From Lentzea flava (GTDB taxonomy: Bacteria; Actinomycetota; Actinomycetes; Mycobacteriales; Pseudonocardiaceae), in contig NZ_BMRE01000020.1 of NCBI RefSeq assembly GCF_014648475.1, positions 1 to 64,000 of the forward strand: 64,000 bases of DNA, read 5' to 3'. The notes under the pieces were generated by a model. That model did no database searches. It worked only from the letters and a program-made list of their open reading frames with translations, and was not told where the DNA came from. The translations under genes were made by a program, and so were the position numbers. This document shows, piece by piece, positions 1 through 8,055 of this stretch. Every line of letters begins with the position of its first letter. Positions within the stretch are counted from its first letter, which is position 1.

Positions 1-20
1 AATAGGCCGAGGACTTGTTA
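1..20 (+). rRNA. 23S rRNA, 3' end only
   Basis: The first bases match the conserved 3' terminus of actinobacterial 23S rRNA (AATAGGCCGAGGACTTG). The rest of the gene lies left of the window. The exact 3' end is judged by eye. The stretch to position 96 is the 23S-5S spacer and contains small inverted repeats typical of processing stems. Confidence 0.75.
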
Positions 21-96
21 CGAAGACGCTACGCATCCACTGTGCGGTTCTGGAAGAACCGAGCGGCACCGATCGCCGCAGGTACAACTCCACAGA

Positions 97-216
97 GTTT
101 CGGTGGTTATAGCGTTGGGGAAACACCCGGTCCCATTCCGAACCCGGTAGTTAAGCCCTTCTGCGCCGATGGTACTGCACTGGTTACGGTGTGGGAGAGT
201 AGGTCGCCGCCGGACA
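97..216 (+). rRNA. 5S rRNA
   Basis: About 120 bases with the standard conserved 5S blocks: the GGTCCCATTCCGAAC loop, the CGCCGATGGTACTGC segment, and a GGGAGAGTAGG block near the 3' end. The terminal stem (GGTGG near 101 with CCGCC near 208) closes it. It follows the 23S 3' end on the same strand, so it is the last gene of an rRNA operon entering from the left. Ends may be off by a few bases. Confidence 0.95.
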
Positions 217-221
217 ATTTT

Positions 222-275
222 CCAGAAGACCCCTGCGGGTCGAGCACCAACGTGCTCCCCGCAGGGGTCTTCTGC
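222..275 (+). terminator. rRNA operon terminator hairpin
   Basis: A long inverted repeat: arm CAGAAGACCCCTGCGGG (223-239) pairs with CCGCAGGGGTCTTCTG (259-274), with a loop that itself contains GAGCAC/GTGCTC. It lies directly behind 5S, as expected for an rrn terminator. There is no long T-run, which is usual in actinobacteria. Confidence 0.85.
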
Positions 276-321
276 ATGTCCGCACCAGATTTTCGCTTGC
301 CCGCCCTGGTCTCATGAAGTC

Positions 322-1164
322 ATGGACGCGGTCGTGCACACCACCCTGGCCTCCTTCGACGCCGCCACCCACGATCGGCTCGCAGCCGATCCGGTGTGCA
401 ACACGGTGGCGCTGACCTCACTCGACCGCATCCGCCGCCTGCCGGCCACAGCCGAGCCTCCGATCCTGATCACCTTCCACGACAACGGCGAGGTCGTCGG
501 CTCCCTGATCCGCACGCCGCCCTGGCCGTTCCAGGTAGCCGACCTCCCGGTCGCCGCGGCAACCCTGGCCGTGCAGGTGGCCCGCGAGATCGACCAGGAC
601 GCCCCCGGCGTCACCGGTCCGCGGCAAAGATCACACGCCTTCGCCACCGCCTACGCCGAGGCGTCGGGCGAGACGTTCACCGAATCCCTGGCTACCAGGC
701 TGTACCGCCTGGGCACCCTCGCCCCGCCCACCACCGTCCCCGGCGCAGGCCGCATGGCCACCGAAGACGACGCGGAGCTCCTGGGCGCCTGGCGCGCGGC
801 CTTCGTCGCGGAAGCCGTGCCGGAGGGCCCGGACGAACACCCGGCCGAGGTGATGCGCACCTCCCTGCGCCTGGGCAACGGCCACGCCCTCTGGGAGCTC
901 GACGGCACCCCGGTCGCCTGGGCCGCGGCCAGCATCCCGCAAGCCGGCATGACCAGAATCGGCCCGGTCTACACCCCGCCGGAACACCGCCGACACGGCT
1001 ACGGCGCCGCGGTGAGCGCCATGGCCAGCCAGTGGGCTTTGGACCAGGGCGCTGCCGAAGTCCTCCTCTTCGCCGACCTGACCAACCCGATCTCCAACTC
1101 CATCTACCAACGCATCGGCTACCAACCACTCGACGACTGGGCGGAGTACTGGTGGAAGCGCTAG
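322..1164 (+). CDS. GNAT family N-acetyltransferase (copy 1)
   Basis: A 280-residue protein. The C-terminal half carries the GNAT acetyl-CoA binding signature in RIGPVYTPPEHRRHGYGAAV, followed by the usual NPISNSIYQRIGY segment of strand 5. The N-terminal half resembles the accessory half of two-domain GNAT proteins. The ATG at 322 was chosen because it follows the rRNA terminator and gives a start (MDAVVHTTL) like that of the next gene (VEALVHNTL). Substrate is unknown. The next gene overlaps its end and is a paralogue, so the pair looks like a tandem duplication in one transcription unit. Confidence 0.85.
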   Translation: MDAVVHTTLASFDAATHDRLAADPVCNTVALTSLDRIRRLPATAEPPILITFHDNGEVVGSLIRTPPWPFQVADLPVAAATLAVQVAREIDQDAPGVTGPRQRSHAFATAYAEASGETFTESLATRLYRLGTLAPPTTVPGAGRMATEDDAELLGAWRAAFVAEAVPEGPDEHPAEVMRTSLRLGNGHALWELDGTPVAWAAASIPQAGMTRIGPVYTPPEHRRHGYGAAVSAMASQWALDQGAAEVLLFADLTNPISNSIYQRIGYQPLDDWAEYWWKR

Positions 1165-1958
1165 TCCACAACACCCTCGACGACTTCCTGGCGGTGGCCG
1201 GCGACTTCCTCGACGCCGACCCGGTGAACCACAGCGTCCACCTGACCACAGTGGACTCGGCCCTCCGCGGCATCCGCCCACCGGCCGCCCTGCTCTCGTT
1301 GCACTCCAACGGAACCCTTGTAGGCGCCGCCACCCGGATGCAGGACCGGCCCCTCCACGTGGCCGCGATGCCCGTCGCCGCGGCCCCGGTGGTGGCCGAA
1401 GTCCTGCGCGGCCAGCCGATCGACGCCGTCACCGGGCCGGTGGACCGCGTCGAGGCCTTCCGGGTTCTGTGGCGTGACGGTGGCCGGGAGACCTATCGGC
1501 TGCGGCTGTACCAGTTGGGGGAGCTCGTCATCCCCGCGGTCGACGGCGAATCCCGCCTCGCCACCGCCGAGGACGACAGCCTGATCACCGAGTGGTGGGT
1601 GCGCTTCGTCGCCGAGCTGGACGGGCTTGAGCGGGACGAGGCCGAGAAGGTGATGCGGGGCAGCAGGACGATGCCGGCCGGGCACGTGTTGTGGGAGGTC
1701 GACGGCGTGGTGGTCGCCTGGGCCGGGACCACGATGCCGGTTGCCGGGGTGTCTCGGGTCGGGCCGGTCTACACGCCGCCTGAGCATCGCCGGCACGGGT
1801 ACGGGGCCGCGGTGACCGCCGCGGTCAGCCGCTGGGCGTACGGTGCCGGGGCCGAGCACGTGGTGCTGACCGCGGATCTGGCCAACCCCACCGCCAACTC
1901 CGTGTATCAGGGAATCGGCTTCCGGCCGGTGTCCGACTGGTCCGAGTACAGGTGGTGA
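1152..1958 (+). CDS. GNAT family N-acetyltransferase (copy 2, paralogue)
   Basis: A 268-residue protein starting at a GTG inside the last codons of the previous gene (13-base overlap, different frame). The same core motif is present with almost no change (RVGPVYTPPEHRRHGYGAAV), then NPTANSVYQGIGF. The C-terminal halves of the two copies are far closer than the N-terminal halves, so the acetyl-CoA domain is conserved while the likely substrate half has diverged. Translational coupling to copy 1 is likely. Substrate is unknown. Confidence 0.85.
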   Translation: MEALVHNTLDDFLAVAGDFLDADPVNHSVHLTTVDSALRGIRPPAALLSLHSNGTLVGAATRMQDRPLHVAAMPVAAAPVVAEVLRGQPIDAVTGPVDRVEAFRVLWRDGGRETYRLRLYQLGELVIPAVDGESRLATAEDDSLITEWWVRFVAELDGLERDEAEKVMRGSRTMPAGHVLWEVDGVVVAWAGTTMPVAGVSRVGPVYTPPEHRRHGYGAAVTAAVSRWAYGAGAEHVVLTADLANPTANSVYQGIGFRPVSDWSEYRW

Positions 1959-1971
1959 GTGCGCTTCGCCG

Positions 1972-2433
1972 TCAGCCGCTCGGGGGCGTGAAGAGGTCCG
2001 GGCCCAGCGGGCGGTTCCGCACGTGCGAGGAGAAGACCAGGGACGTGGTCGTGTCGCCGTAGCGTTGCATCACCTCGACCAGGTCTTCGAGCTCCACCAT
2101 CGAGCGGCACACGACTCGCAGCAGCCAGCAGTCATCTCCCGTCACGTGGTCCGCGTCCAGGATTTGCGGCAGTGCCAGGACGGTGTCGCGGAAGCGCGGC
2201 GTGTCCAGGGAGCGGACTCGCACCCGCACGATCGACTCGATCGGCAGGCCCAGGCGGGAGGGGGAGACCACCGCGGTGAAGCCCGTGATCACGCCCAGCG
2301 ACTCGAGGCGGCGCACCCGTTCGGTCACGGCCGGGGCGGACAGGCGCACCTCGCGGCCCAGCGCGGTGAACGACATGCGGCCGTCCGTCTGCAGGAGCGA
2401 CAGGATCTTCCAGTCCACGGCGTCGAGTTCCAC
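1972..2433 (-). CDS. Lrp/AsnC family transcriptional regulator
   Basis: A 153-residue protein: N-terminal AsnC-type winged helix (LDAVDWKILSLLQTDGRMSF, then a recognition helix in LSAPAVTERVRRLESLGVI) and a C-terminal RAM/effector domain (HVTGDDCWLLRVVCRSM). The family senses amino acids or related small molecules. The start is placed at GTG 2433 because a -10 box TATGAT (2445-2440) sits six bases before it, a leaderless arrangement, and the length fits the family. A longer frame with ATG at 2484 exists but would read through the divergent control region. It is divergent from the rhodanese gene, its probable target. Confidence 0.88.
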   Translation of the reverse strand: MELDAVDWKILSLLQTDGRMSFTALGREVRLSAPAVTERVRRLESLGVITGFTAVVSPSRLGLPIESIVRVRVRSLDTPRFRDTVLALPQILDADHVTGDDCWLLRVVCRSMVELEDLVEVMQRYGDTTTSLVFSSHVRNRPLGPDLFTPPSG

Positions 2434-2513
2434 CTGGGAATCATAGGTAGAAGGCCGTCGACGCCTTGACATTCGCATGTCCAAACTGGAGTCGTCCCAG
2501 CAGGATCATGGTC
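2434..2513. promoter_or_regulatory. Lrp/rhodanese divergent control region
   Basis: The 80-base gap between the divergent genes contains a near palindrome at 2466-2484 (TTGACAT-TCGC-ATGTCCAA) with arms differing by one inserted base. This is the right size for an Lrp/AsnC operator. The TATGAT -10 of the regulator gene is at 2445-2440. The first bases of the palindrome also read TTGACA, a possible -35 for the rhodanese side. The operator role is inference. Confidence 0.45.
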
Positions 2514-2945
2514 ATGACGAACGCACTGCGCTTTCCCGCCGCCGACCCGACCGCCGCCGTGGTCTTCTTCGCCGCGGAGCTCGCGCTGGAGGCCGACCCC
2601 GACGACGTCCACCGCGATCTGCTCGACGGGAACACGGCCGGGTACGTCCTGGTGGAGACGCGGAGTCCCGAGGCGTTCGCGCAGGCCCGCATTCCGGGTG
2701 CCATCAACCTGCCCTACCGCGACCTGCCCGACCAGCTCGACCTCGACCCGAACCTGGTCTACATCTGCTACTGCGAGAGCTTTCAGTGCAACGCCGCGAC
2801 CAAGGGGGCGCTCGCACTCGCGCAGCGGGGGTTCCGGGTGAAGCGGCTGGCCGGGGGCATCACGGCCTGGAAGGAGGCCGGGTACCCGGTCGAGTCGGAT
2901 GCGCAGGCCCTGGCCGGTGTTTCTAAGGTCGCGTGTCATTGCTGA
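2514..2945 (+). CDS. Rhodanese-like domain protein
   Basis: A 143-residue single-domain rhodanese-like protein. It shows YVLVETRSPEAFAQARIPGA (the first CH2A-type motif), NLPYRDLP, a Cys-containing active loop ICYCESFQCNAATKGA, and the C-terminal LAGGITAWKEAGYPV. Such enzymes move sulfane sulfur or sense it. Start ATG 2514 is preferred over ATG 2508 because AGGA at 2502-2505 then has a normal eight-base spacing. It lies divergent from the Lrp-type regulator, a recurrent pairing that suggests control by it. The C-terminus ends VACHC, giving two extra cysteines. Confidence 0.88.
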   Translation: MTNALRFPAADPTAAVVFFAAELALEADPDDVHRDLLDGNTAGYVLVETRSPEAFAQARIPGAINLPYRDLPDQLDLDPNLVYICYCESFQCNAATKGALALAQRGFRVKRLAGGITAWKEAGYPVESDAQALAGVSKVACHC

Positions 2946-2970
2946 GTCAAGCCGACATAGGCTCACATGC

Positions 2971-3726
2971 GTGACCGCACCGCGTTTGCTCGTCCTGCAG
3001 CCCTCGCAGTCCGACCCGCTGGCCAAGCTGGGGGACTGGCTGGAGGCCGACGGCATCGAGTTGCACCTCGTGTCGCTGCAGGACGAGCCCGCACCGCAAA
3101 CGCTTGACGGCTACCAGGGCGTGATCTGCCTCGGTGGCGAGATGGGGGCGCTGGACGACGTCCGGCACCCGTGGCTCGCCGACGCGCGGCGGTTGTTGAG
3201 CAACGCCGTCGCGCAGCGGGTGCCGACGCTCGCGATCTGTCTCGGGGCGCAGCTGCTCGCGGTGGCCACCGGTGGACAGGTCCGGAAGGGACCGCAGGGG
3301 CCCGAGGTCGGGGTGCTGCTCGTGGCGAAGCGCGATGTCGCGGGGAACGATCCGTTGTTCGCGGATCTGCCGTGGACGCCGGACGTGCTGCAGTTCCACG
3401 GTGACGAGGTGCACGTGCTGCCGCCAGGCGCGGAACATCTGGCGGCGTCGCCGAAATATCCGAACCAGGCCTTTCGGGTCGGAACGAGTGCGTACGGGCT
3501 GCAGTTCCACATCGAGACGACACCGGAAATCGTCTTGAACTGGGCGGCCAAGGATCCTGAATCGGCGGCGTGTGCGCGGCCGCGGCACTTCGAACCGGAC
3601 TTCCTCGCCGAGGCGCACCGCGACTTCGAGGAAGTGTGGCAGCCGTTCGTGGCCCGATTCGCGAAGCTGGTGCGGGGAGAACTGGCGCCCGCGGGGTGTT
3701 CGGGCACACAACTTCCGTTGGTGTGA
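2971..3726 (+). CDS. Class I glutamine amidotransferase-like protein
   Basis: A 251-residue protein of the GMP synthase-like amidotransferase family. The nucleophile elbow is in AICLGAQLLA (Cys near residue 91), and the His/Glu partners are in LQFHIETTPEIV, so the triad is complete. There is no fused synthetase domain, so it is a stand-alone amidase/amidotransferase of unknown substrate; gamma-glutamyl hydrolases of this type act on small glutamyl amides. GTG 2971 is chosen because a TAGGCT -10 box (2958-2963) lies seven bases upstream with no ribosome site, indicating a leaderless message. Confidence 0.85.
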   Translation: MTAPRLLVLQPSQSDPLAKLGDWLEADGIELHLVSLQDEPAPQTLDGYQGVICLGGEMGALDDVRHPWLADARRLLSNAVAQRVPTLAICLGAQLLAVATGGQVRKGPQGPEVGVLLVAKRDVAGNDPLFADLPWTPDVLQFHGDEVHVLPPGAEHLAASPKYPNQAFRVGTSAYGLQFHIETTPEIVLNWAAKDPESAACARPRHFEPDFLAEAHRDFEEVWQPFVARFAKLVRGELAPAGCSGTQLPLV

Positions 3727-3812
3727 CGTTACTTTCGTAGGTTATAGGGCATCCTGAATACCCGGTACCGTCATCCATCGAGCACCTTGTTCGATCCAGC
3801 CGGAGGATCAGT

Positions 3813-4946
3813 GTGGATCCCGCTCTTGTAGTGATCATCGTCGTTGTCACTGCTCTCATCTTCGACTTCACCAACGGGTTCCACGACACGGCCAACGCCA
3901 TGGCCACCTCCATCGCCACCGGTGCGCTGAAGCCCCGCACGGCGGTCGCGCTGTCGGCGGTTCTCAACCTCGTCGGCGCTTTCCTGTCCGTCGAGGTGGC
4001 CAAGACCATCTCCGGCGGGATCGTCGACGACGCCCAGATCACGCCCGCCGTCATCTTCGGCGGGCTGGTCGGCGCGATCATGTGGAACCTCGTCACCTGG
4101 TACGTGGGATTGCCGTCGAGCTCGTCGCACGCGCTGTTCGGCGGTCTGATCGGCGCCGCGTGGGTCGCGTCCGGTGTGGACGCCATCCACTTCGCCAAGG
4201 TCGTCGACAAGGTGCTGGTGCCCGCGGTCGTCGCGCCGCTGGTCGCCGGCATCGTCGCGGCGGCGGCGACGATCATCGTCTACCGCCTCAAGCGGGCGGC
4301 GGATCCGCGCGTCTCGCACACCGGGTTCAAGGTCGGGCAGGTCGCGTCGGCGTCGCTGGTGTCTCTCGCGCACGGCACGAACGATGCGCAGAAGACCATG
4401 GGCATCATCACGCTCGCGCTGATCACGTCCGGTTCGCTCGCGCCCGGCTCCGCCCCGCCCACCTGGGTGATCGTCAGCGCCGGTCTCGCGATCGCGCTCG
4501 GCACCTACCTCGGCGGCTGGCGCATCACGCACACCCTCGGCCGCGGCCTCACCACGATCGAGCCCGCCCAGGGCTTCGCGGCGCAGACCTCGACCGCCAC
4601 GGCGATCCTCGCGTCGTCGCACCTCGGGTTCGCGCTGTCGACCACGCACGTCGCGTCCGGCGGCATCATGGGCTCCGGCCTCGGTCGTGATCGACACGGT
4701 GTCAGGTGGGGCACCATGGGCAAGATGGCCGCCGGCTGGCTGCTCACGCTGCCCGCCGCGGGCATCGTCGGTGCCATCGCGGGCAAGTGGGCGTCGACCG
4801 GCACCAGCGGGGTCATCGGGGTCGCCGTGATCGGCGGTGCCGTGGCGATCGGCATCTGGATCCTGTCGCGGCGCGAGCCGGTGAAGCCGGAGCACATCGT
4901 CGACGAGGTCGCTGCCCAGGCCGAGCTGCACAAGGTGGCGGCATGA
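3813..4946 (+). CDS. PiT family inorganic phosphate transporter
   Basis: A 377-residue integral membrane protein with the two PiT repeats: the first has DFTNGFHDTANAMAT near residue 20, the second has SLAHGTNDAQKTMGI near residue 185. About ten hydrophobic segments are visible. It imports phosphate with a cation. A good ribosome site GGAGG (3802-3806) precedes GTG 3813. No PHO-box-like repeats were seen upstream and no phoU-like gene is adjacent. The next small gene overlaps its stop by four bases. Confidence 0.93.
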   Translation: MDPALVVIIVVVTALIFDFTNGFHDTANAMATSIATGALKPRTAVALSAVLNLVGAFLSVEVAKTISGGIVDDAQITPAVIFGGLVGAIMWNLVTWYVGLPSSSSHALFGGLIGAAWVASGVDAIHFAKVVDKVLVPAVVAPLVAGIVAAAATIIVYRLKRAADPRVSHTGFKVGQVASASLVSLAHGTNDAQKTMGIITLALITSGSLAPGSAPPTWVIVSAGLAIALGTYLGGWRITHTLGRGLTTIEPAQGFAAQTSTATAILASSHLGFALSTTHVASGGIMGSGLGRDRHGVRWGTMGKMAAGWLLTLPAAGIVGAIAGKWASTGTSGVIGVAVIGGAVAIGIWILSRREPVKPEHIVDEVAAQAELHKVAA

Positions 4947-5128
4947 CGATCAAGTGGGAGGCGCTGCTCCAGGTCTTCGGCGCCACGCTGCTGGTCACCC
5001 TGCTCGTCGTGACGTTGTTCGTGCTCGGCATCAGGGCGCTGTCGGGCAACAAGAAGGTTCCCGCGTACGCGAGCTTCGCCGGCTGTGTCGCCGTCGTGCT
5101 GTACGCGCTCTCTCTGATCGTCTTCTAG
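4943..5128 (+). CDS. Small membrane protein coupled to the phosphate transporter
   Basis: A 61-residue protein whose ATG overlaps the transporter stop (ATGA at 4943-4946). It has two hydrophobic stretches (LLVTLLVVTLFVLGI and FAGCVAVVLYALSLIVF) separated by a short charged loop, so a two-helix membrane protein. The overlap and size suggest an accessory subunit or stability factor for the transporter. No functional motif is recognised. Confidence 0.7.
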   Translation: MTIKWEALLQVFGATLLVTLLVVTLFVLGIRALSGNKKVPAYASFAGCVAVVLYALSLIVF

Positions 5129-5154
5129 CGCGGTGAGGACTAGGTTGGCTCCTG

Positions 5155-8055
5155 ATGAGCGAACCGTTCCGCGCCGCGTCACCAGCAAGATTCGGGCTCA
5201 CCGAGCCGCGTAGCGAAGAGGTGCTGCGCGGCCTCGGCCTGTGGGCTGACCGCCGCCCCGCGGACGGCTCCGAGCCGGTCCTGGCGGCGCTGTCCCGCTG
5301 TCCCGACCCCGACCTCGCGTTGCGCGGGCTCGAACGCCTGCACTCGGCCGCCGACTGGGACGCCCTGTCGGTCGCGCTGCACGAGGACGTCGTCCTGCGC
5401 GGCCGGCTGCTCGCCGTGCTCGGCTCGTCGACGGCGCTGTCGGACTTCCTGGTCGTGAACCCCGACCGGTGGCGGTCGCTCACCGACGAGGTCGACGTGT
5501 CGCTGGACCTGCCGGACGGCGCCGTGCTGCGCACCGAGTACCGCGCGAAGCTGCTGCTCGTGGCGGCCAACGACCTGGCGCACGTCGTGGAGCCCGAACT
5601 GCCGTACGTGCCGTACGACACGGTGGCCGCGCAGCTGTCGGACCTCGCGGTGTCGGCGTTGCGGACGTCGTTGAAGCTCGCCGCGGAACGCGTCAACGGC
5701 GCGGACCGCTGCCGGCTCGCGGTGATCGCGATGGGCAAGTGCGGCGCGAACGAGCTGAACTACGTGAGCGACGTCGACGTCGTGTTCGTCGCCGAGGGCG
5801 ACCTGGGCGTCGCGACCCGGCTGGCCAGCACGATGATGCAGATCGCGGGGCAGTCGTGCTTCGAGGTCGACGCGGCGCTGCGGCCGGAGGGCAAGGCGGG
5901 CGCGCTGGTCCGCACGCTCGACGGGCACGCGTCCTACTACCAGAGATGGGCGCGGACCTGGGAGTTCCAGGCGCTGCTCAAGGCGCGGCCGGTCGCGGGC
6001 GACGAGGAGCTGGGGCAGGCGTACCTCGACGTCGTGCGGCCGTACGTGTGGACGGCGGCCGAGCGCGAGAACTTCGTCGAGGACGTGCAGGCGATGCGCC
6101 GCCGCGTCGAGGACCACGTGCCGTCGGGGCTCGTCGACCGCGAGCTCAAGCTGGGCCGCGGTGGTCTGCGCGACGTCGAGTTCGCGGTGCAGCTGCTGCA
6201 GCTCGTGCACGGCCGGTCCGACGAGGACCTGCGCGTTCAGGCGACGACGGCCGCGTTGGCCGCACTCGGCAGGGGCGGGTACGTCGGGCGCAACGACGCG
6301 GCGGACTTCGGGCGTTCGTACCGGTTCCTGCGCACGTTGGAGCACCGGCTGCAGCTGCAGCGTTTACTGCGCACGCACCTCTTCCCGGCAGAGGACGACG
6401 TCACGGCGTTGCGCTGGCTCGCGCGCTCCGTCGGCCTGCACGCGGACGGGCGGAAGTCGGAGGGCCAGGTGCTGCTCGCGGAGTTCCGCAAGCACGCCAA
6501 CCAGGTCCGGCGGCTGCACGAGAAGCTCTTCTACCGGCCGCTGCTGCAGTCCGTCGCGGGGGTGCCGACCGAGGCGTTGCGGCTCACGACCAAGGAGGCC
6601 GTGGCGCGCCTTGCGGCGTTGGGCTACACCTCGCCCGACGGCGCGTTGCGGCACATCCAGGCGTTGACGCACGGCGTTTCCCGACGTGCGCGCATCCAGG
6701 GCGCTCTGCTGCCGGTGCTGCTGGACCTGTTCGCCGGCACACCCGATCCGGACGGCGGGCTGCTCGCGTACCGGAAGGTGTCCGAGGCGCTCGCGGAAAC
6801 CCCCTGGTACCTGCGGCTGCTGCGGGACGAGGGTGCTGTCGTCGAACGCCTCGCGGTGCTGCTGGGGACGTCGAAGTTCGTGCCGGAGCTGCTGATGCGC
6901 GCGCCGGAGGTGTTGCGGCTGCTCGCCGACACCGACGCGCTGGTCGGCCGTGATCCGCACTCGGTGGGGAACCCGCTGCGCAGCGCGGTCTCCCGCTACG
7001 ACGACCTGACGCGCGCGGTCGCGGCCGCGCGGTCGTTGCGGCGGCACGAGCTGCTGCGCATCGCGTCCGCGGACCTGTTGGGGTTCATGCCGCTGGAGAC
7101 GGTGTGCGCCTCGCTCTCCGAGGTGTGGGGAGCGGTGCTGCAGAGCGCACTGGACGCGGCGCTGCGGGCGGCTGGTGAGCCCGTCGCCGCGGTGAGCGTG
7201 ATCGCCATGGGCCGGCTCGGCGGGCACGAGCTCGGCTACGGGTCGGACGCGGACGTGATGTTCGTGTGCAAGCCGTTCGAGGGCGTGTCCGACGCCGAGG
7301 CGGCGAAGTGGGCGAGCGGGATCGTGGAGAACATCCGGCGGTTGCTCGGCGCGCCGTCGCAGGACCCGCCGCTGCAGGTCGACGCGGACCTGCGGCCGGA
7401 GGGCAGGCAGGGGCCGCTGGTGCGCACGCTCGACTCGTACCGCGCGTACTACCGGCAGTGGGCGGAGCTCTGGGAGAAGCAGGCGTTGCTGCGGGCGCGG
7501 TTCATGGCGGGCGATGCCGAGCTGGCGGCCGAGTTCGAGGCGTTGATCGAGCCGTTGCGCTATCCGGCCGAGGGGCTGGACGCGGCGTCGGTGCGGGAGA
7601 TCCGGCGGATCAAGGCGCGGGTCGACGCGGAACGGCTGCCGCGCGGTGCCGACCCGAGCACGCACACCAAGCTCGGCCGCGGCGGGCTGGCCGACGTCGA
7701 GTGGACCGTGCAGCTGTTGCAGCTGCAGCACGCCGGTGCGGTGCCCGAGTTGCGCACACCGTCCACAATGGCCGCCATGCAGGCCGCCGTCGCCGCCGGC
7801 CTGCTGGCGGAGGACGACGCGGCGGCGCTGACGGCCGCGTGGAACCTCGCGACGCACGCGCGCAACGCCGTGACGCTGGTGCGGGGCAAGGCCTCCGATC
7901 AGCTGCCGACGTCCGGGCGTGACCTCGTCGCCGTCGCCTCGGTCATGGGGTACCGGCCCAACGGTGATCCAGGGGAGTTCCTGGAGGAATATCGCCGCAC
8001 GACTCGCCGCGCACGTGCAGTGGCCGAACGAGTCTTCTACGGTGAGGGACTGTGA
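5155..8055 (+). CDS. glnE: Bifunctional glutamine synthetase adenylyltransferase/deadenylase
   Basis: A 966-residue protein with the two-nucleotidyltransferase layout of GlnE. The N-terminal domain (removes AMP) has NYVSDVDVVFV; the C-terminal domain (adds AMP) has GYGSDADVMFV; each is followed by a DLRPEG/LRPEG block and a GRGGL(R/A)DVE block. It controls glutamine synthetase, encoded by glnA about 3.5 kb away. A TAGGTT -10 box at 5141-5146 lies eight bases before ATG 5155, so the mRNA is probably leaderless. Codon 404 (6364-6366) is TTA, a very rare leucine codon in such genomes. The next gene overlaps its stop by four bases. Confidence 0.96.
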   Translation: MSEPFRAASPARFGLTEPRSEEVLRGLGLWADRRPADGSEPVLAALSRCPDPDLALRGLERLHSAADWDALSVALHEDVVLRGRLLAVLGSSTALSDFLVVNPDRWRSLTDEVDVSLDLPDGAVLRTEYRAKLLLVAANDLAHVVEPELPYVPYDTVAAQLSDLAVSALRTSLKLAAERVNGADRCRLAVIAMGKCGANELNYVSDVDVVFVAEGDLGVATRLASTMMQIAGQSCFEVDAALRPEGKAGALVRTLDGHASYYQRWARTWEFQALLKARPVAGDEELGQAYLDVVRPYVWTAAERENFVEDVQAMRRRVEDHVPSGLVDRELKLGRGGLRDVEFAVQLLQLVHGRSDEDLRVQATTAALAALGRGGYVGRNDAADFGRSYRFLRTLEHRLQLQRLLRTHLFPAEDDVTALRWLARSVGLHADGRKSEGQVLLAEFRKHANQVRRLHEKLFYRPLLQSVAGVPTEALRLTTKEAVARLAALGYTSPDGALRHIQALTHGVSRRARIQGALLPVLLDLFAGTPDPDGGLLAYRKVSEALAETPWYLRLLRDEGAVVERLAVLLGTSKFVPELLMRAPEVLRLLADTDALVGRDPHSVGNPLRSAVSRYDDLTRAVAAARSLRRHELLRIASADLLGFMPLETVCASLSEVWGAVLQSALDAALRAAGEPVAAVSVIAMGRLGGHELGYGSDADVMFVCKPFEGVSDAEAAKWASGIVENIRRLLGAPSQDPPLQVDADLRPEGRQGPLVRTLDSYRAYYRQWAELWEKQALLRARFMAGDAELAAEFEALIEPLRYPAEGLDAASVREIRRIKARVDAERLPRGADPSTHTKLGRGGLADVEWTVQLLQLQHAGAVPELRTPSTMAAMQAAVAAGLLAEDDAAALTAAWNLATHARNAVTLVRGKASDQLPTSGRDLVAVASVMGYRPNGDPGEFLEEYRRTTRRARAVAERVFYGEGL

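Noticed and set aside
396..1151. Long plus-strand frame extending upstream of the second GNAT gene
   Set aside because: It is Arg/Pro-rich shadow coding in another frame of the first GNAT gene; the real second gene starts at GTG 1152.
3721..3812. PHO box upstream of the phosphate transporter
   Set aside because: No repeated GTTCACC-type elements were found; only ordinary promoter-like sequence.
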